Shown: piece by piece, positions 52,416 through 61,953 of the stretch
How the letters are laid out: each line of letters starts with the position of its first letter
Position numbering within the stretch: position 1 is the stretch's first letter
DNA from: Thermobifida alba
GTDB taxonomy: Bacteria > Actinomycetota > Actinomycetes > Streptosporangiales > Streptosporangiaceae
Direction: 5' to 3'
NCBI RefSeq assembly: GCF_023208015.1
Contig: NZ_CP051627.1
Location: 4,508,422 to 4,572,421 of the forward strand
Length of the DNA: 64,000 bases
Made by a program: the position numbers and the translations under genes
Notes under the pieces: model-generated
Seen by the model: the letters and a program-made list of their open reading frames with translations, nothing else
Told to the model about the DNA's origin: nothing
Databases searched by the model: none

Positions 52416-53750
52416 TCAGATGGACGCCGACGGGGACGTCGCCGACAGGTGGATCGCGGTCAGCGCGAAGGCCCGCCCCACCTTGGTCAACCGTTTGGCG
52501 CGCCCCTCGCCGAGCAGGTCGGGGCCGGCCACGCAGCCCAGGATCTCCAGCAGCCACACCACGGTGATCAGCACCGACCGCACCTGGTCGGTGCGCGGCC
52601 GGCCGCCCGTGACGTCGTCCTCCCAGCCGGCCTGGATCAGCAGCTTGCAGGCCTCGTCAGCGATGTCGACGTCCTCGTCCCGGCGCGGGGTGACCACCGA
52701 ACGCGGGGAGCGCAGCAGGAGCAGCCCCAGCAGGGTCTCGGTGGCGGCCTGCTCGAAACCGTCGGTCATCAGCACGCTCTCGGCGACCGCCCGCCACAGT
52801 TCGTCGATGTCCTCGCGCAGCTGCCGGCCGTGCCGGGTCAGCACCAGACGGCGGCCCGACCGGCGTACCGCCCGCATGGTGCGCAGCAGTTTGTGCAGCG
52901 CGATGAGCTGCATGGCGTCGGTCTCGCTGCGCGGCGGCGACGGCGAGGTCTCCCAGTCGAACTCCTCGCACAGCGCCCGCACCACGGTGGGCGACATGTA
53001 GCCGATCTGGGTGAGGCTGATGCCCTCGGCGGCGTAGTCGAGCAGCCGCCGCACCGGGGCGAGCGCCTTGGGCGCGTCGTGCGGGACCTCCGCGCCCGCC
53101 GCGAGCTGGCCGCGCAGCGGGATCAGGTGTTCGCGGTGCGGGTGGGAGCGGGAGGCCAGCCACTCGGCCACCCGCTCCTGGCGGATCTTGTCCAGGTAGC
53201 TGAGCCCGCTCGGGTCGGGCTGGGTGAGGAAGCTGCGGGCGCGCTCCTCCTGGGCGGATCGCCACCCCCGCGCCCCCGGACGCACCTCGCCCGCGGCGAT
53301 CGCCAGCTCCAGCGCCGCCGACGTCTCCCGGTACGCTTCGATCTCGGCGCTGCCCAGGGCGGTGCCCCAGGTCAGTTCGGGCAGGTCGGGCGGGGTGACC
53401 CCGGAGGAGCGCATGCTGCGCTCGTAGGCCGCCACCCCGGTGTCGTAAGACACCGCGTAGGCGCGCAGCACCTCGCGGGTGCGTTCCGAGACGCAGATGT
53501 CGGCGTAGCGGTCCAGGTCGAGCAGGCGGAACAGGCAGCTGAGCGAGTCGGTGACGAACTGCCACTCGCTGGGTTCGGAGGAGAACCGCACCGGGAGCAC
53601 GTGCCAGCAGAACTCCTGGACCGCGCGCTGGGTCAGCGACTCCAGCCGCCGCCCGGAGACGAGGGTGTCCAGTGCGCTCTCCGCGGTGCGTGCCGCGGCG
53701 GGATCGGTGCGTGCGAGGTGGGCGATGGCGGCTGCCACGGTCTCCTGCAT
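52416..53750 (-). CDS. Conserved hypothetical protein, winged-helix-like segment
   Basis: Protein of 444 residues, largely helical, with no signal peptide or membrane segment. A motif in the middle (EGISLTQIGYMSPTVVRALC, then a short loop to LHKLLRTMRAVRRSGRRLVL and TRHGRQLREDIDELWRAVAE) looks like a winged helix. It is seen in actinobacterial proteins annotated only as hypothetical. A DNA- or RNA-related role is possible but not shown. ATG 53750 has GGGGGA about seven bases upstream; GTG 53765 is an alternative start. It follows the small SH3-like gene in the same direction after 50 bases. Confidence 0.7.
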   Translation of the reverse strand: MQETVAAAIAHLARTDPAAARTAESALDTLVSGRRLESLTQRAVQEFCWHVLPVRFSSEPSEWQFVTDSLSCLFRLLDLDRYADICVSERTREVLRAYAVSYDTGVAAYERSMRSSGVTPPDLPELTWGTALGSAEIEAYRETSAALELAIAAGEVRPGARGWRSAQEERARSFLTQPDPSGLSYLDKIRQERVAEWLASRSHPHREHLIPLRGQLAAGAEVPHDAPKALAPVRRLLDYAAEGISLTQIGYMSPTVVRALCEEFDWETSPSPPRSETDAMQLIALHKLLRTMRAVRRSGRRLVLTRHGRQLREDIDELWRAVAESVLMTDGFEQAATETLLGLLLLRSPRSVVTPRRDEDVDIADEACKLLIQAGWEDDVTGGRPRTDQVRSVLITVVWLLEILGCVAGPDLLGEGRAKRLTKVGRAFALTAIHLSATSPSASI

Positions 53751-53802
53751 GACGCGGTCCCCCACCTCCTGCCTCGTCCCGCCCCGGGCCGGCCGTTCCG
53801 GA

Positions 53803-54063
53803 TCACGGGGAATCCGGTGCGCCGCGGCGTCGGGGCGGCTGTCGCGGCACGACCCGGCTGGCGGCCACGTCCCCGGCGGCGACCTGCGCCACGGACCCGT
53901 CGCGGCGGCGCAGGACCAGAACGTCGTCGTGCCATGACTCCAGTACCCCGACGATATCCCGGAATCTCCCGTCAGGCAGCCGGAAACGCACGGTGACGCG
54001 CTGACCGACGTCGTCCTTGGTCACGGAGTGAACCAGTCGAGCGACGTATCCCAATGTCGCCAC
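53803..54063 (-). CDS. Freestanding SH3-like domain of the Rv0428c acetyltransferase family
   Basis: Protein of 86 residues. It matches the N-terminal SH3-like domain of actinobacterial GNAT acetyltransferases of the Rv0428c type (VGQRVTVRFRLPDGRFRDIV, GVLESWHDDVLVLRRRDG, and VASRVVPRQPPRRRG) but stops where the linker to the acetyltransferase domain would begin. In related genomes the full gene lies divergent from fdxA, as here. So this is either a truncated gene or a domain that stands alone. GTG 54063 is the usual family start; no clear Shine-Dalgarno is seen. I found no acetyltransferase remnant downstream. Confidence 0.7.
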   Translation of the reverse strand: MATLGYVARLVHSVTKDDVGQRVTVRFRLPDGRFRDIVGVLESWHDDVLVLRRRDGSVAQVAAGDVAASRVVPRQPPRRRGAPDSP

Positions 54064-54286
54064 CCCCGATTGTGATCCACGCTTCTTGCACCGCAATACT
54101 AGAGACAGCGGTACCCGTGTCCTCTGGCCGTGAGACCCGTTCCGGGACGCTACCGGTTCTTCCGCGTTGGCCGTCCCGCGAGCGCGCCAAGCCCCGGTAG
54201 CCCACTTCGGTGGTGGTCGGTCAGAAGTATCGCGACGTAGCAGCCACTTACGCGGTCCACGTGGCGAGACCGAGGAGGAATACGAC

Positions 54287-54607
54287 GTGACCTACGTCAT
54301 CGCGCAGCCGTGTGTCGACGTACTCGACAAGGCGTGCATTGAGGAGTGCCCCGTCGACTGCATCTACGAGGGCGGGCGCATGCTCTACATCCACCCCGAC
54401 GAGTGCGTCGACTGCGGCGCCTGCGAGCCGGTGTGCCCGGTGGAGGCCATCTACTACGAGGACGACCTGCCCAGCGAGTGGTCGGATTTCTACAAGGCCA
54501 ACGTCGAGTTCTTCGACGAGCTCGGCTCCCCCGGCGGCGCCTCCAAGGTCGGCAAGATCGACCGGGACCACCCGCTGATCGTGGCCCTTCCGCCCCAGGG
54601 CGAGTAA
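54287..54607 (+). CDS. fdxA: Ferredoxin, 7Fe-8S type
   Basis: FdxA-like ferredoxin of 106 residues. The first cluster motif has Cys9, Cys17, Cys21 and Cys25, with the 7-residue gap typical of the 3Fe-4S site. The second is [12 protein letters not shown] (Cys40, 43, 46, 50) for the 4Fe-4S site. An acidic C-terminal extension follows. It carries electrons at low potential to unidentified partners. GAGGAGGAA lies six bases before GTG 54287, one of the strongest ribosome-binding sites in the window. The following dapC gene is separated by about 200 bases. Confidence 0.95.
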   Translation: MTYVIAQPCVDVLDKACIEECPVDCIYEGGRMLYIHPDECVDCGACEPVCPVEAIYYEDDLPSEWSDFYKANVEFFDELGSPGGASKVGKIDRDHPLIVALPPQGE

Positions 54608-54810
54608 CCGGTACGGGTCCGGCCGCCGCCTTCGCGGTGGCCGAGCGGCGGCCACGCCGTCGCCGGTCCCCGCAGTGCGCAGCGGACCAGGGCGGCGGCG
54701 TGGCCGGTCTGTGCCCCGAAGCGGGGCGGACACGGCAGAAGACAGAGCAGGGCCCGCTCCCACCGGCGGAAACGGCGCGGGAAGCGGCGTGATGAGGGGA
54801 CGTGGCGATC

Positions 54811-55923
54811 ATGGCCGAGCGGCGTCCGGTGGCCGACCGGCTGCCGGTCTTCCCGTGGGACCGGTTGGCTCCGTACAAGGAGACCGCGGCGGGGCATCCG
54901 GACGGCATCGTGGACCTGTCCGTGGGCACCCCGGTGGACCCGGTGCCCGACGGACTGCGCGCGGCGCTGGCCGAGGCCGCCGACGCGCCCGGGTATCCGC
55001 AGACCTACGGCACGCGGGCGCTGCGCGAGTCCGTCAGCGGTTGGCTGGAGCGCCGCCACCGGGTACGGGTGGACCCTGATGCCACCCTGCCGACCATCGG
55101 CTCCAAGGAGCTGGTGGCCTGGCTGCCCACCCTGCTCGGACTCGGACCGGGCGACACCGTGGTCTTCCCGGAACTGGCCTATCCCACCTACGACGTCGGT
55201 GCGCGCCTGGCGGGGGCCACCCCGGTCGCGGCCGACGGACTGGCGCAGCTGGGGCCCGCGCGTCCCGGACTGCTGTGGATCAACTCCCCGGCCAACCCCA
55301 CCGGCCGGGTCCTCGGCGTGGAGCACCTGCGCAAGGTGGTGGCCTGGGCGCGGGAGCGCGGCGTCGTCGTCGCCTCCGACGAGTGCTACCTGGACCTGGG
55401 CTGGGAGGGGGAGCGGCCGCTGTCGATCCTGCACCCCGACGTGTGCGGCGGCTCCCACGAGGGGCTGCTCGCCGTGCACTCCCTGTCGAAGCGCTCCAAC
55501 CTGGCCGGCTACCGGGCGGGGTTCGTGGCCGGCGACGCCGACCTGGTGCAGCGGCTGCTCGCGGCGCGCAAGCACGCCGGGATGATGGTGCCCGCCCCGG
55601 TGCAGGCGGCGATGCGCGCGGCGCTCGACGACGACGCGCACGCGGCGGAGCAGAAGCGGCGCTACGCGGCCCGCCGCACCCTGCTGCGCGACGCGCTGGA
55701 GGGCGCGGGCTGGCGCATCACCCACTCGGAGGCCGGCCTGTACCTGTGGGCCAGCCACCCCGAGTACGACGGGTGGGGGTCGGTGCGGCTGCTGGCGGAG
55801 CAGGGGATCCTGGTGGCTCCCGGGGAGTTCTACGGCCCCTCGGGCGCCCGGCACGTCCGGGTGGCCTTCACCGCCACCGACGAGCGGGTGGCGGCGGCGG
55901 CCAAACGCCTCGCGCAGCTGTGA
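54811..55923 (+). CDS. dapC: Succinyldiaminopimelate transaminase
   Basis: Fold-type I PLP aminotransferase of 370 residues that makes N-succinyl-LL-2,6-diaminopimelate precursors in lysine and peptidoglycan synthesis. Motifs: NSPANPTGRVLG (cofactor Asn), ASDECYLDLGW (Asp/Tyr) and HSLSKRSNLAGYRAGF with the PLP lysine. The start region (DRLPVFPWDRLAPYKETAAG) and SVGTPVDPVPDGL are characteristic of actinobacterial DapC. Placement after fdxA and before dapD/dapE agrees. GTG 54802, three codons upstream and nearer to GAGGGGA, is an alternative start. A strong hairpin follows. Confidence 0.93.
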   Translation: MAERRPVADRLPVFPWDRLAPYKETAAGHPDGIVDLSVGTPVDPVPDGLRAALAEAADAPGYPQTYGTRALRESVSGWLERRHRVRVDPDATLPTIGSKELVAWLPTLLGLGPGDTVVFPELAYPTYDVGARLAGATPVAADGLAQLGPARPGLLWINSPANPTGRVLGVEHLRKVVAWARERGVVVASDECYLDLGWEGERPLSILHPDVCGGSHEGLLAVHSLSKRSNLAGYRAGFVAGDADLVQRLLAARKHAGMMVPAPVQAAMRAALDDDAHAAEQKRRYAARRTLLRDALEGAGWRITHSEAGLYLWASHPEYDGWGSVRLLAEQGILVAPGEFYGPSGARHVRVAFTATDERVAAAAKRLAQL

Positions 55924-55926
55924 CAC

Positions 55927-55958
55927 CGCGGCCCCGGCAGCAGCTTGCCGGGGCCGCG
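55927..55958. terminator. Bidirectional hairpin after dapC
   Basis: A 13-bp perfect stem (55927-55939 with 55946-55958) and 6-base loop between the convergent dapC and lysozyme-fold genes. Confidence 0.75.
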
Positions 55959-55962
55959 CGGG

Positions 55963-56808
55963 TCACCGCAGGACGAGTTCCTCCGAGACCGTCTCCGTGG
56001 CCTGCCAGCCCTCCTCGCCGGAGGCGGCGGTCCACTGCCGGTCGAGATAGGTCACCGAGGTGAGGCCGTAGGTGGCGGCGTGGGCGACCGCCCACTGGGC
56101 CATCGCCCAGCCGAGGTCGCCGGTCTGGCGCTGCGCGATCGGCACCTCCTCGGGGCCGACGCCGAAGACGCGCCGCATCTCCTCGACGGCCGCGGCCACG
56201 TCGGTGTCGCCCGCCTGCTCCTCGGGGAACCAGCAGGTCACCACGGCTCCCTCGGCGCCGGTGAAGGCGTCGGCCATGACCCGGGAGCGGGATTCGTGCT
56301 GGTCGTAGGCGAAGCCGTCGGCGCTGCGCTGCACGGCCTGGGCCGCCTCGTAGACCGGCAGGTCCAGGTAGCCCTCGACCTGCACGAGCTCCTCGTAGAA
56401 CTGGGTGCTGGCGTAGACGGGGTCGATGATCTCCTCGGGGGAGCCCCACTCCATGGAGGGGCGCTGCTGGAACAGGCCCAGTGAGTCGCGGTCGCCGTAC
56501 TCGATGTTGTAGAACTTCGACTCCTGCCACACCGTCGCGTAGGAGACGACCACGGCGTGCGGGGGGAGGTCCAGGGCGAAGGCCACGCCCGAGACGGTGG
56601 CGGCGTTGGCGGCCTGTTCCACCTCCAGCGTGTCGGTGTCCTCCTCGGTGGCGAGCCGGCAGCCCTCCTCGGGGGGCGGTGGGGACAGGTCAAGAGGCTT
56701 GATCGAGCGTATGGCGTAGATACCTGCGGCGACCAGCAGACCGCAGGTGAGGGCCAGGACGATCAGGATCTTGACGAACGCGGAAATCCTTCGACGCTTT
56801 CTGGGCAC
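55963..56808 (-). CDS. Membrane-anchored protein with lysozyme-like domain
   Basis: Protein of 281 residues. A basic N-terminus and one membrane helix (ILIVLALTCGLLVAAGIYAI) are followed by an extracytoplasmic part. Its central pattern VSYATVWQESKFYNIEYGDR, DSLGLFQQRPSMEWGSPEE and DPVYASTQFYEEL looks like a lysozyme/SLT-type fold with a likely catalytic Glu in WQES. A further ~100 residues contain one Cys that may pair with the N-terminal Cys. Homologues are often labelled heavy-metal transporter, which the sequence does not support. GTG 56808 has no Shine-Dalgarno, and TATGGT ends six bases before it. Cell-wall turnover is the likely role. Confidence 0.72.
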   Translation of the reverse strand: MPRKRRRISAFVKILIVLALTCGLLVAAGIYAIRSIKPLDLSPPPPEEGCRLATEEDTDTLEVEQAANAATVSGVAFALDLPPHAVVVSYATVWQESKFYNIEYGDRDSLGLFQQRPSMEWGSPEEIIDPVYASTQFYEELVQVEGYLDLPVYEAAQAVQRSADGFAYDQHESRSRVMADAFTGAEGAVVTCWFPEEQAGDTDVAAAVEEMRRVFGVGPEEVPIAQRQTGDLGWAMAQWAVAHAATYGLTSVTYLDRQWTAASGEEGWQATETVSEELVLR

Positions 56809-56814
56809 GAGCTG

Positions 56815-56820
56815 ACCATA
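56815..56820 (-). promoter_or_regulatory. Leaderless -10 element of the lysozyme-fold gene
   Basis: TATGGT on the minus strand, six bases before GTG 56808. Confidence 0.48.
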
Positions 56821-56822
56821 TA

Positions 56823-56838
56823 GATTTCGGATGAAATC
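56823..56838. promoter_or_regulatory. Inverted repeat next to the -10 element
   Basis: GATTTC-GGAT-GAAATC, arms 56823-56828 and 56833-56838, begins two bases upstream of the TATGGT hexamer. Position and symmetry suit a repressor or response-regulator site; the binding protein is unknown. Confidence 0.4.
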
Positions 56839-57038
56839 CTGCTATGAGACGATAAATTTCCCCGGCGCGACAGGGGTCCGGACGGCGGAGGTCCGGGACG
56901 GACGCACGGGTCCGCACCCGCCGCGGCTCAGGGGTTTCCATGGTCGATGGTACGGGTCCGACCGGCGCGGTGGCGGGGGAACACCGTGACCGACACCACG
57001 GGGCGCGTCCGGTTTTTCCCGGTCAGGGCGGAACCCAG

Positions 57039-57044
57039 TAGGCT
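57039..57044 (+). promoter_or_regulatory. Leaderless -10 element of dapD
   Basis: TAGGCT ends seven bases before ATG 57052. Confidence 0.52.
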
Positions 57045-57051
57045 CCCAGCC

Positions 57052-57888
<837 letters not shown>

Positions 57889-57901
57889 CCGCTCCTCTTC
57901 C

Positions 57902-57942
57902 CGCCGGTCCCGACCGCCTCGCGCGACGGGCCGGGACCGGCG
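57902..57942. terminator. Hairpin between dapD and dapE
   Basis: A 10-bp perfect stem (57902-57911 with 57933-57942) in the gap. It may end the dapD message or only attenuate reading into dapE. Confidence 0.5.
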
Positions 57943-57979
57943 TCCGCCCGCCCCTTCGACCCAGACCGGAAGCGCAGCC

Positions 57980-59044
57980 ATGCTGGATCTCACCGCGGAC
58001 GTCCGCGACCTCACCGCACGCCTCATCGACATCGAGTCGGTCAGCGGGGCGGAGAAACCCCTCGCCGACGCGGTCGAACAGGCGCTGCGGCCCCTTCCGC
58101 ACCTGACCGTGCTGCGCGACGGCGACGCGGTGGTGGCCCGCACCGAGCTGGGACGGGAGCGCCGCGTGGTGCTCGCCGGCCACCTCGACACCGTTCCGAC
58201 CGCCGACAACGTGCCCTCCCGCGTGGTGGACGGCAGGCTCTACGGCTGCGGCGCCTCGGACATGAAGAGCGGGGTGGCGGTGCAGCTCAAGCTGGCCGCG
58301 ACCGTCACCGAGCCGGTCCACGACCTCACCTTCGTCTTCTACGACTGCGAGGAGGTCGAGGCGGAGCGCAACGGGCTGCGGCGCCTGGCGGCCGGCCACC
58401 CCGAGTGGCTGCGCGGGGACTTCGCGGTGCTGCTGGAGCCCACCGGAGGCCAGATCGAGGGCGGCTGCCAGGGCACCATGCGGGTGGAGGTGGCCGCGCG
58501 CGGGGTCCGCGCCCACAGCGCCCGGTCCTGGGCCGGCCGCAACGCCATCCACGAGGCCGGACGCATCCTGGACGTGCTGCGCGCCTACACGCCGCGCCGG
58601 CCCGAGGTCGACGGCCTGCGGTACCACGAGGGGCTCAACGCGGTCGGCATCACCGGGGGCGTGGCGGGCAACGTCATCCCCGACTCCTGCATCGTCACCG
58701 TCAACTACCGGTTCGCCCCCGACCGCACGCCGGAGCAGGCCGAGGCGCACCTGCGGGAGGTGTTCGACGGGTTCGACGTGCGGGTCACCGACGTCGCGGC
58801 GGGGGCCCGCCCGGGGCTGGACCATCCCACGGCGGCCGCGTTCGTGGCGACCGTCGGCGCCGGACAGGCCCGTGCCAAGCTCGGCTGGACCGATGTGGCG
58901 CGCATGGCCGAGCTGGGCATTCCCGCGGTCAACTACGGCCCCGGCGACCCCATGCTGGCGCACACCAGGGACGAGTGGGTGGACCTGGCGGAGGTCGTCA
59001 CCGCGGAGCGGCGGATGGCCGCCTGGCTGACCGGAGCGGCCTGA
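57980..59044 (+). CDS. dapE: Succinyl-diaminopimelate desuccinylase
   Basis: M20-family metallopeptidase of 354 residues that removes succinate from N-succinyl-LL-DAP. The zinc ligands and catalytic residues are in order: [18 protein letters not shown] (bridging Asp), [16 protein letters not shown] (catalytic Glu pair) and a C-terminal His region [16 protein letters not shown]. The lid domain (about 175-285) includes the [16 protein letters not shown] motif. GGAAGC lies eight bases before ATG 57980. It works with DapC and DapD, encoded just upstream. It is the actinobacterial DapE subtype and slightly shorter than E. coli DapE. Confidence 0.94.
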   Translation: MLDLTADVRDLTARLIDIESVSGAEKPLADAVEQALRPLPHLTVLRDGDAVVARTELGRERRVVLAGHLDTVPTADNVPSRVVDGRLYGCGASDMKSGVAVQLKLAATVTEPVHDLTFVFYDCEEVEAERNGLRRLAAGHPEWLRGDFAVLLEPTGGQIEGGCQGTMRVEVAARGVRAHSARSWAGRNAIHEAGRILDVLRAYTPRRPEVDGLRYHEGLNAVGITGGVAGNVIPDSCIVTVNYRFAPDRTPEQAEAHLREVFDGFDVRVTDVAAGARPGLDHPTAAAFVATVGAGQARAKLGWTDVARMAELGIPAVNYGPGDPMLAHTRDEWVDLAEVVTAERRMAAWLTGAA

Positions 59045-59116
59045 CCTGTGCTGATCGGACCGCATCCGGACACCGCAACGTGACCTGGACTTCGGTGCGG
59101 GAGAACCTGGAGTGGG

Positions 59117-59122
59117 TAACGT
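59117..59122 (+). promoter_or_regulatory. Leaderless -10 element of the LOG-family gene
   Basis: TAACGT ends six bases before ATG 59129. Confidence 0.45.
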
Positions 59123-59128
59123 TGCGAC

Positions 59129-59938
59129 ATGACGGATTCTCGATCAGTGGAACGACAGGCAGGCCCCCTCACCTACCGGGGCAAGGAGATTCCCAGGAGC
59201 ACCACCGACCAGCGGCTGCTGGACCGCCGCGGCCCCACGGACTGGGTGCACACCGACCCCTGGCGGGTGCTCCGCATCCAGTCGGAGTTCGTCGAGGGCT
59301 TCGGCATGCTCTCCGAGGTGGGCCGGGCCGTGTGCGTGTTCGGCTCGGCCCGGATCAAGCCCGGAAGCCCCTACTACAAGCTGGGCGAGACCATCGGCGA
59401 CAAGCTCGTGCAGGCCGGGTACACGGTGATCACCGGCGGCGGGCCGGGGCTGATGGAGGCCGCCAACAAGGGGGCGGCCGAGGCCGGGGGGACCTCGATC
59501 GGCCTGGGCATCGAGCTGCCGTTCGAGCAGTCCCTCAACGAGTACGTCAACCTGGGCGTCACCTTCCGGTACTTCTTCGTCCGCAAGACGATGTTCGTGA
59601 AGTACTCCCAGGCGTTCGTGGTGCTGCCGGGCGGCTTCGGCACGCTCGACGAGCTGTTCGAGGCGATCACCCTGGTGCAGACCGGCAAGGTCACCCGCTT
59701 CCCGGTGATCCTGGTGGGCACGGACTTCTGGGGCGGCCTGGTGGAGTGGATCCACGAGCGGCTGCTCGCCGAGGGGATGATCTCCCCGCACGACCCCGAC
59801 CTGTTCTGCCTCACCGACGACCCCGACGAGGTCGTCGAGACCATCCGGCAGGCGCACGCCGAGTGGGCGCGGGCGCTGGAGGAGGAAGAGGCGGTGGCGG
59901 AACTGGAGGAGGCGCTGCACGAGGCCGAGAGCGCCTGA
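59129..59938 (+). CDS. LOG-family nucleotide phosphoribohydrolase (TIGR00730)
   Basis: Rossmann-fold protein of 269 residues of the lysine-decarboxylase-like/LOG family. Characterised members cleave cytokinin-type or other nucleoside 5'-monophosphates to base and ribose phosphate. The diagnostic PGGFGTLDELFE (residues about 170-181) and VITGGGPGLMEAANKGA are intact, as is the GSARI strand at the start of the fold. A roughly 50-residue N-terminal extension (SVERQAGPLTYRGKEIPRST, DQRLLDRRGPTDWVHTD) is typical of the actinobacterial branch next to dapE. The physiological substrate is unknown. Confidence 0.92.
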   Translation: MTDSRSVERQAGPLTYRGKEIPRSTTDQRLLDRRGPTDWVHTDPWRVLRIQSEFVEGFGMLSEVGRAVCVFGSARIKPGSPYYKLGETIGDKLVQAGYTVITGGGPGLMEAANKGAAEAGGTSIGLGIELPFEQSLNEYVNLGVTFRYFFVRKTMFVKYSQAFVVLPGGFGTLDELFEAITLVQTGKVTRFPVILVGTDFWGGLVEWIHERLLAEGMISPHDPDLFCLTDDPDEVVETIRQAHAEWARALEEEEAVAELEEALHEAESA

Positions 59939-59993
59939 CCGGCCGACCGCGCGCCCTCCCCTCCGGGGGAGCGGATATGGCACGATCGACACT

Positions 59994-60467
59994 GTGATAG
60001 CCATCCTGATCCTGACGGCACTGGCCGCCTTCGCGGTGCTCGTCGCCGTGGCGGCGCTGGTCATGGGGTACGGCGGGCAACTGGCGCGGTTCGAGGCCGA
60101 CCACCCCCCGCTCGCCCTGCCCACGGACCGTCCGGTGACCGGCCGCGACGTGGCGCGGATCCGGCTTCCCCTGGCGCTGTGGGGGTACCACGTGCGCGCC
60201 GTGGACGAGGTGCTGGACCGGATGGCCACCGACATCGAGGAGCGCGACGCGCGCATCGCCCAACTTGAGGCGAGGCTGGGGGGCCACATCTCCTTCCCGG
60301 AGCGGCCGCGGGTGTGGTACCCGCGTTCCCCCCGGGAGGCCTCCGCCGAGGAGGAGGGGCGGCAGACCCCTGATCCCGAGGAGTCCGACGCCGACCCCTG
60401 GCCGGTCCCGGAGCACGGCGCCGAGTACGCCGAGGGGCACCACGGGGTCGGGGGTGGCCGGCGGTGA
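59994..60467 (+). CDS. Short DivIVA-domain membrane protein
   Basis: Protein of 157 residues with one N-terminal membrane helix (ILILTALAAFAVLVAVAALV), a linker, and a DivIVA-type segment (VARIRLPLALWGYHVRAVDE, VLDRMATDIEERDARIAQLE) that continues as a coiled coil. The C-terminus is acidic and probably disordered. DivIVA segments bind curved membrane and organise polar growth in actinobacteria; this small version is often found between the LOG-family and tag genes. GTG 59994 has CACGAT seven bases before it, suggesting a leaderless start. It overlaps tag by four bases (GTGA). Confidence 0.85.
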   Translation: MIAILILTALAAFAVLVAVAALVMGYGGQLARFEADHPPLALPTDRPVTGRDVARIRLPLALWGYHVRAVDEVLDRMATDIEERDARIAQLEARLGGHISFPERPRVWYPRSPREASAEEEGRQTPDPEESDADPWPVPEHGAEYAEGHHGVGGGRR

Positions 60468-61123
60468 GCGCAGGCGACCCGCCCCGGCCCGCGGCCGGGG
60501 CGGACGTTCCCGAGGGCGCGGCCCGCAGCGGAGCGGACGGGCTGCGCCGCTGCCCGTGGGCGCTGGGCGCCGCGGATCTGACCCGCTACCACGACCTGGA
60601 GTGGGGGGTCGCGGTCCGCGACGACCGGGGCCTGTTCGAACGGATCAGCCTGGAGGCGTTCCAGGCCGGGCTGTCGTGGCTGACCGTGCTGCGCAAACGT
60701 GCGGCGCTGCGGGAGGTCTTCCGCGGCTTCGACCTCCCGGAGGTGGCCGCCTTCACCGAACGGGACGTCGCACGGCTGCTCGCCGACGCGCGGATCATCC
60801 GCAGCCGCGCCAAGATCGAGGCGGTGGTCGGCAACGCCCGCGCCGCCCTGGAGCTGCCGGAAGGGCTGGCGGAGTTCGTGTGGCGGTACGCGCCCGCCGT
60901 CGCGCCGCCCGCGCCGAGAACCGCCGCCGAGGTCCCCGCGTTCACCCCGGAGAGCACGGCCCTGGCCGGGGCGCTGAAGCGGCGCGGTTTCCGCTTCGTC
61001 GGCCCGACCACCGCCTACGCGATGATGGAGGCGGTGGGCATGGTCGACGACCATCTGGCGGACTGCCACCGCCGGGGCGTCGCCGCGGCGGTGGACGGTC
61101 CCGCCGCTGGTGCGCTGCGCTGA
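60464..61123 (+). CDS. tag: DNA-3-methyladenine glycosylase I
   Basis: Tag-family base-excision glycosylase of 219 residues that removes 3-methyladenine from alkylated DNA. The zinc-binding and base-binding residues are in place: CPWALG (Cys), YHDLEWGV (His, catalytic Glu), SLEAFQAGLSWLTVLRKR, and near the end DDHLADCHRRG with His and Cys. The N-terminus has about 25 extra residues compared with E. coli Tag. GTG 60464 overlaps the stop of the DivIVA-type gene, so translation is coupled. Confidence 0.94.
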   Translation: MSAGDPPRPAAGADVPEGAARSGADGLRRCPWALGAADLTRYHDLEWGVAVRDDRGLFERISLEAFQAGLSWLTVLRKRAALREVFRGFDLPEVAAFTERDVARLLADARIIRSRAKIEAVVGNARAALELPEGLAEFVWRYAPAVAPPAPRTAAEVPAFTPESTALAGALKRRGFRFVGPTTAYAMMEAVGMVDDHLADCHRRGVAAAVDGPAAGALR

Positions 61124-61275
61124 GCAGCGCCGCCGTACGGGAGTAGACCTCGACCACCCTGCCGTGTGGCTTTCGTCACAGTATTGGACGGCGTGGGGGT
61201 GGTTCGCGTGGCTTATCCTGATTCGCTGTATCGCGAACGGCCCTTCAGCGCACGTTCGCACCGTTGGAGGAAGCG

Positions 61276-61332
61276 ATGATCGATTCGCGCCGGAGTCCTC
61301 GCCCCGAACCGCCCCCCAGGAAACAGCGGTGA
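61276..61332 (+). CDS. 18-residue upstream ORF coupled to the sensor-domain gene
   Basis: ATG 61276 lies after a near-perfect Shine-Dalgarno (GGAGGAA). It reads 18 codons giving a basic, Pro-rich peptide ([18 protein letters not shown]), and its TGA overlaps the GTG of the next gene (GTGA). The next gene's own site (AGGAAA) is weaker and lies inside this ORF. It may act as a translational leader. It is too short for homology, and its function as a peptide is unknown. Confidence 0.5.
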   Translation: MIDSRRSPRPEPPPRKQR

Positions 61333-61889
61333 CCGCGCCCCCCGACTCGGAGCGGAGCGCCCGCCCCGCGGCCTCCCCGATCCGGGAGATGTCGCTGTGG
61401 CCCCCGCCGCGGTCCACCCGGCACAGCAGCCGACGGGGCAGGCTGCCGCTCGTCTTCGGCGCGGCCGCGGTGGCGCTGGCCGCCGTGGCCGGCGGCGTGC
61501 TCTGGGCGCTGCGCCCCGAGCCGGAGCAGGCCGCCGTCACCGACGGCATCCCCGAGAGCTACGCGGGAAGCTGGAGCGGGGAGATGGCCCAGCGCGACGA
61601 GAACGGCGAACCGGTCGCCGAATGGGTGGTCCGCCTCAAACTCGACGAGGGGACCGACCGGGGCAGCGCGGAGCTGATCCCCCTCGACTGCCGGGGCAGC
61701 ATCGTCCTGACCGAGCAGACCGACCGCTCCCTGGTGTTCGAGTACGCGGAGACCTACGACCCCGAGGACCGCTGCATCGACGAGAGCGTCCTGACCCTGC
61801 GCCAACGCATCCCGGGGGCCCTGGAGGCCGAGTGGGAGGGGACCTCGCGCGAGGGGACCGTGATGACCTCCACGGGTACCCTCAAGTAG
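61329..61889 (+). CDS. Membrane-anchored extracytoplasmic sensor-type domain, separate from kinase
   Basis: Protein of 186 residues with a basic Pro-rich cytoplasmic start, one membrane helix (LPLVFGAAAVALAAVAGGVL) and an extracytoplasmic beta-rich domain (SYAGSWSGEMAQRDENGEPV, WVVRLKLDEGTDRGSAELIP, LDCRGSIVL, YDPEDRCIDESVLTLRQRI). Two cysteines are spaced as for a disulfide. This pattern resembles the C-terminal sensor domains attached to some Streptomyces Ser/Thr kinases. Here it stands alone, 64 bases before a kinase gene whose own extracytoplasmic part is only a few residues. A two-protein sensor/kinase pair is a reasonable inference. GTG 61329 is coupled to the upstream ORF. Confidence 0.7.
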   Translation: MTAPPDSERSARPAASPIREMSLWPPPRSTRHSSRRGRLPLVFGAAAVALAAVAGGVLWALRPEPEQAAVTDGIPESYAGSWSGEMAQRDENGEPVAEWVVRLKLDEGTDRGSAELIPLDCRGSIVLTEQTDRSLVFEYAETYDPEDRCIDESVLTLRQRIPGALEAEWEGTSREGTVMTSTGTLK

Positions 61890-61953
61890 GTTCGTCCCAT
61901 GCCCGCCGCGCACCCAGGAGTACGGCGGCGGGCCCACACGACCGGGAGGACCG

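Noticed and set aside
55963-56808. Heavy-metal transporter annotation for the lysozyme-fold protein
   Set aside because: A single membrane helix and a WQES...GLFQQRP lysozyme-like domain do not fit a transporter.
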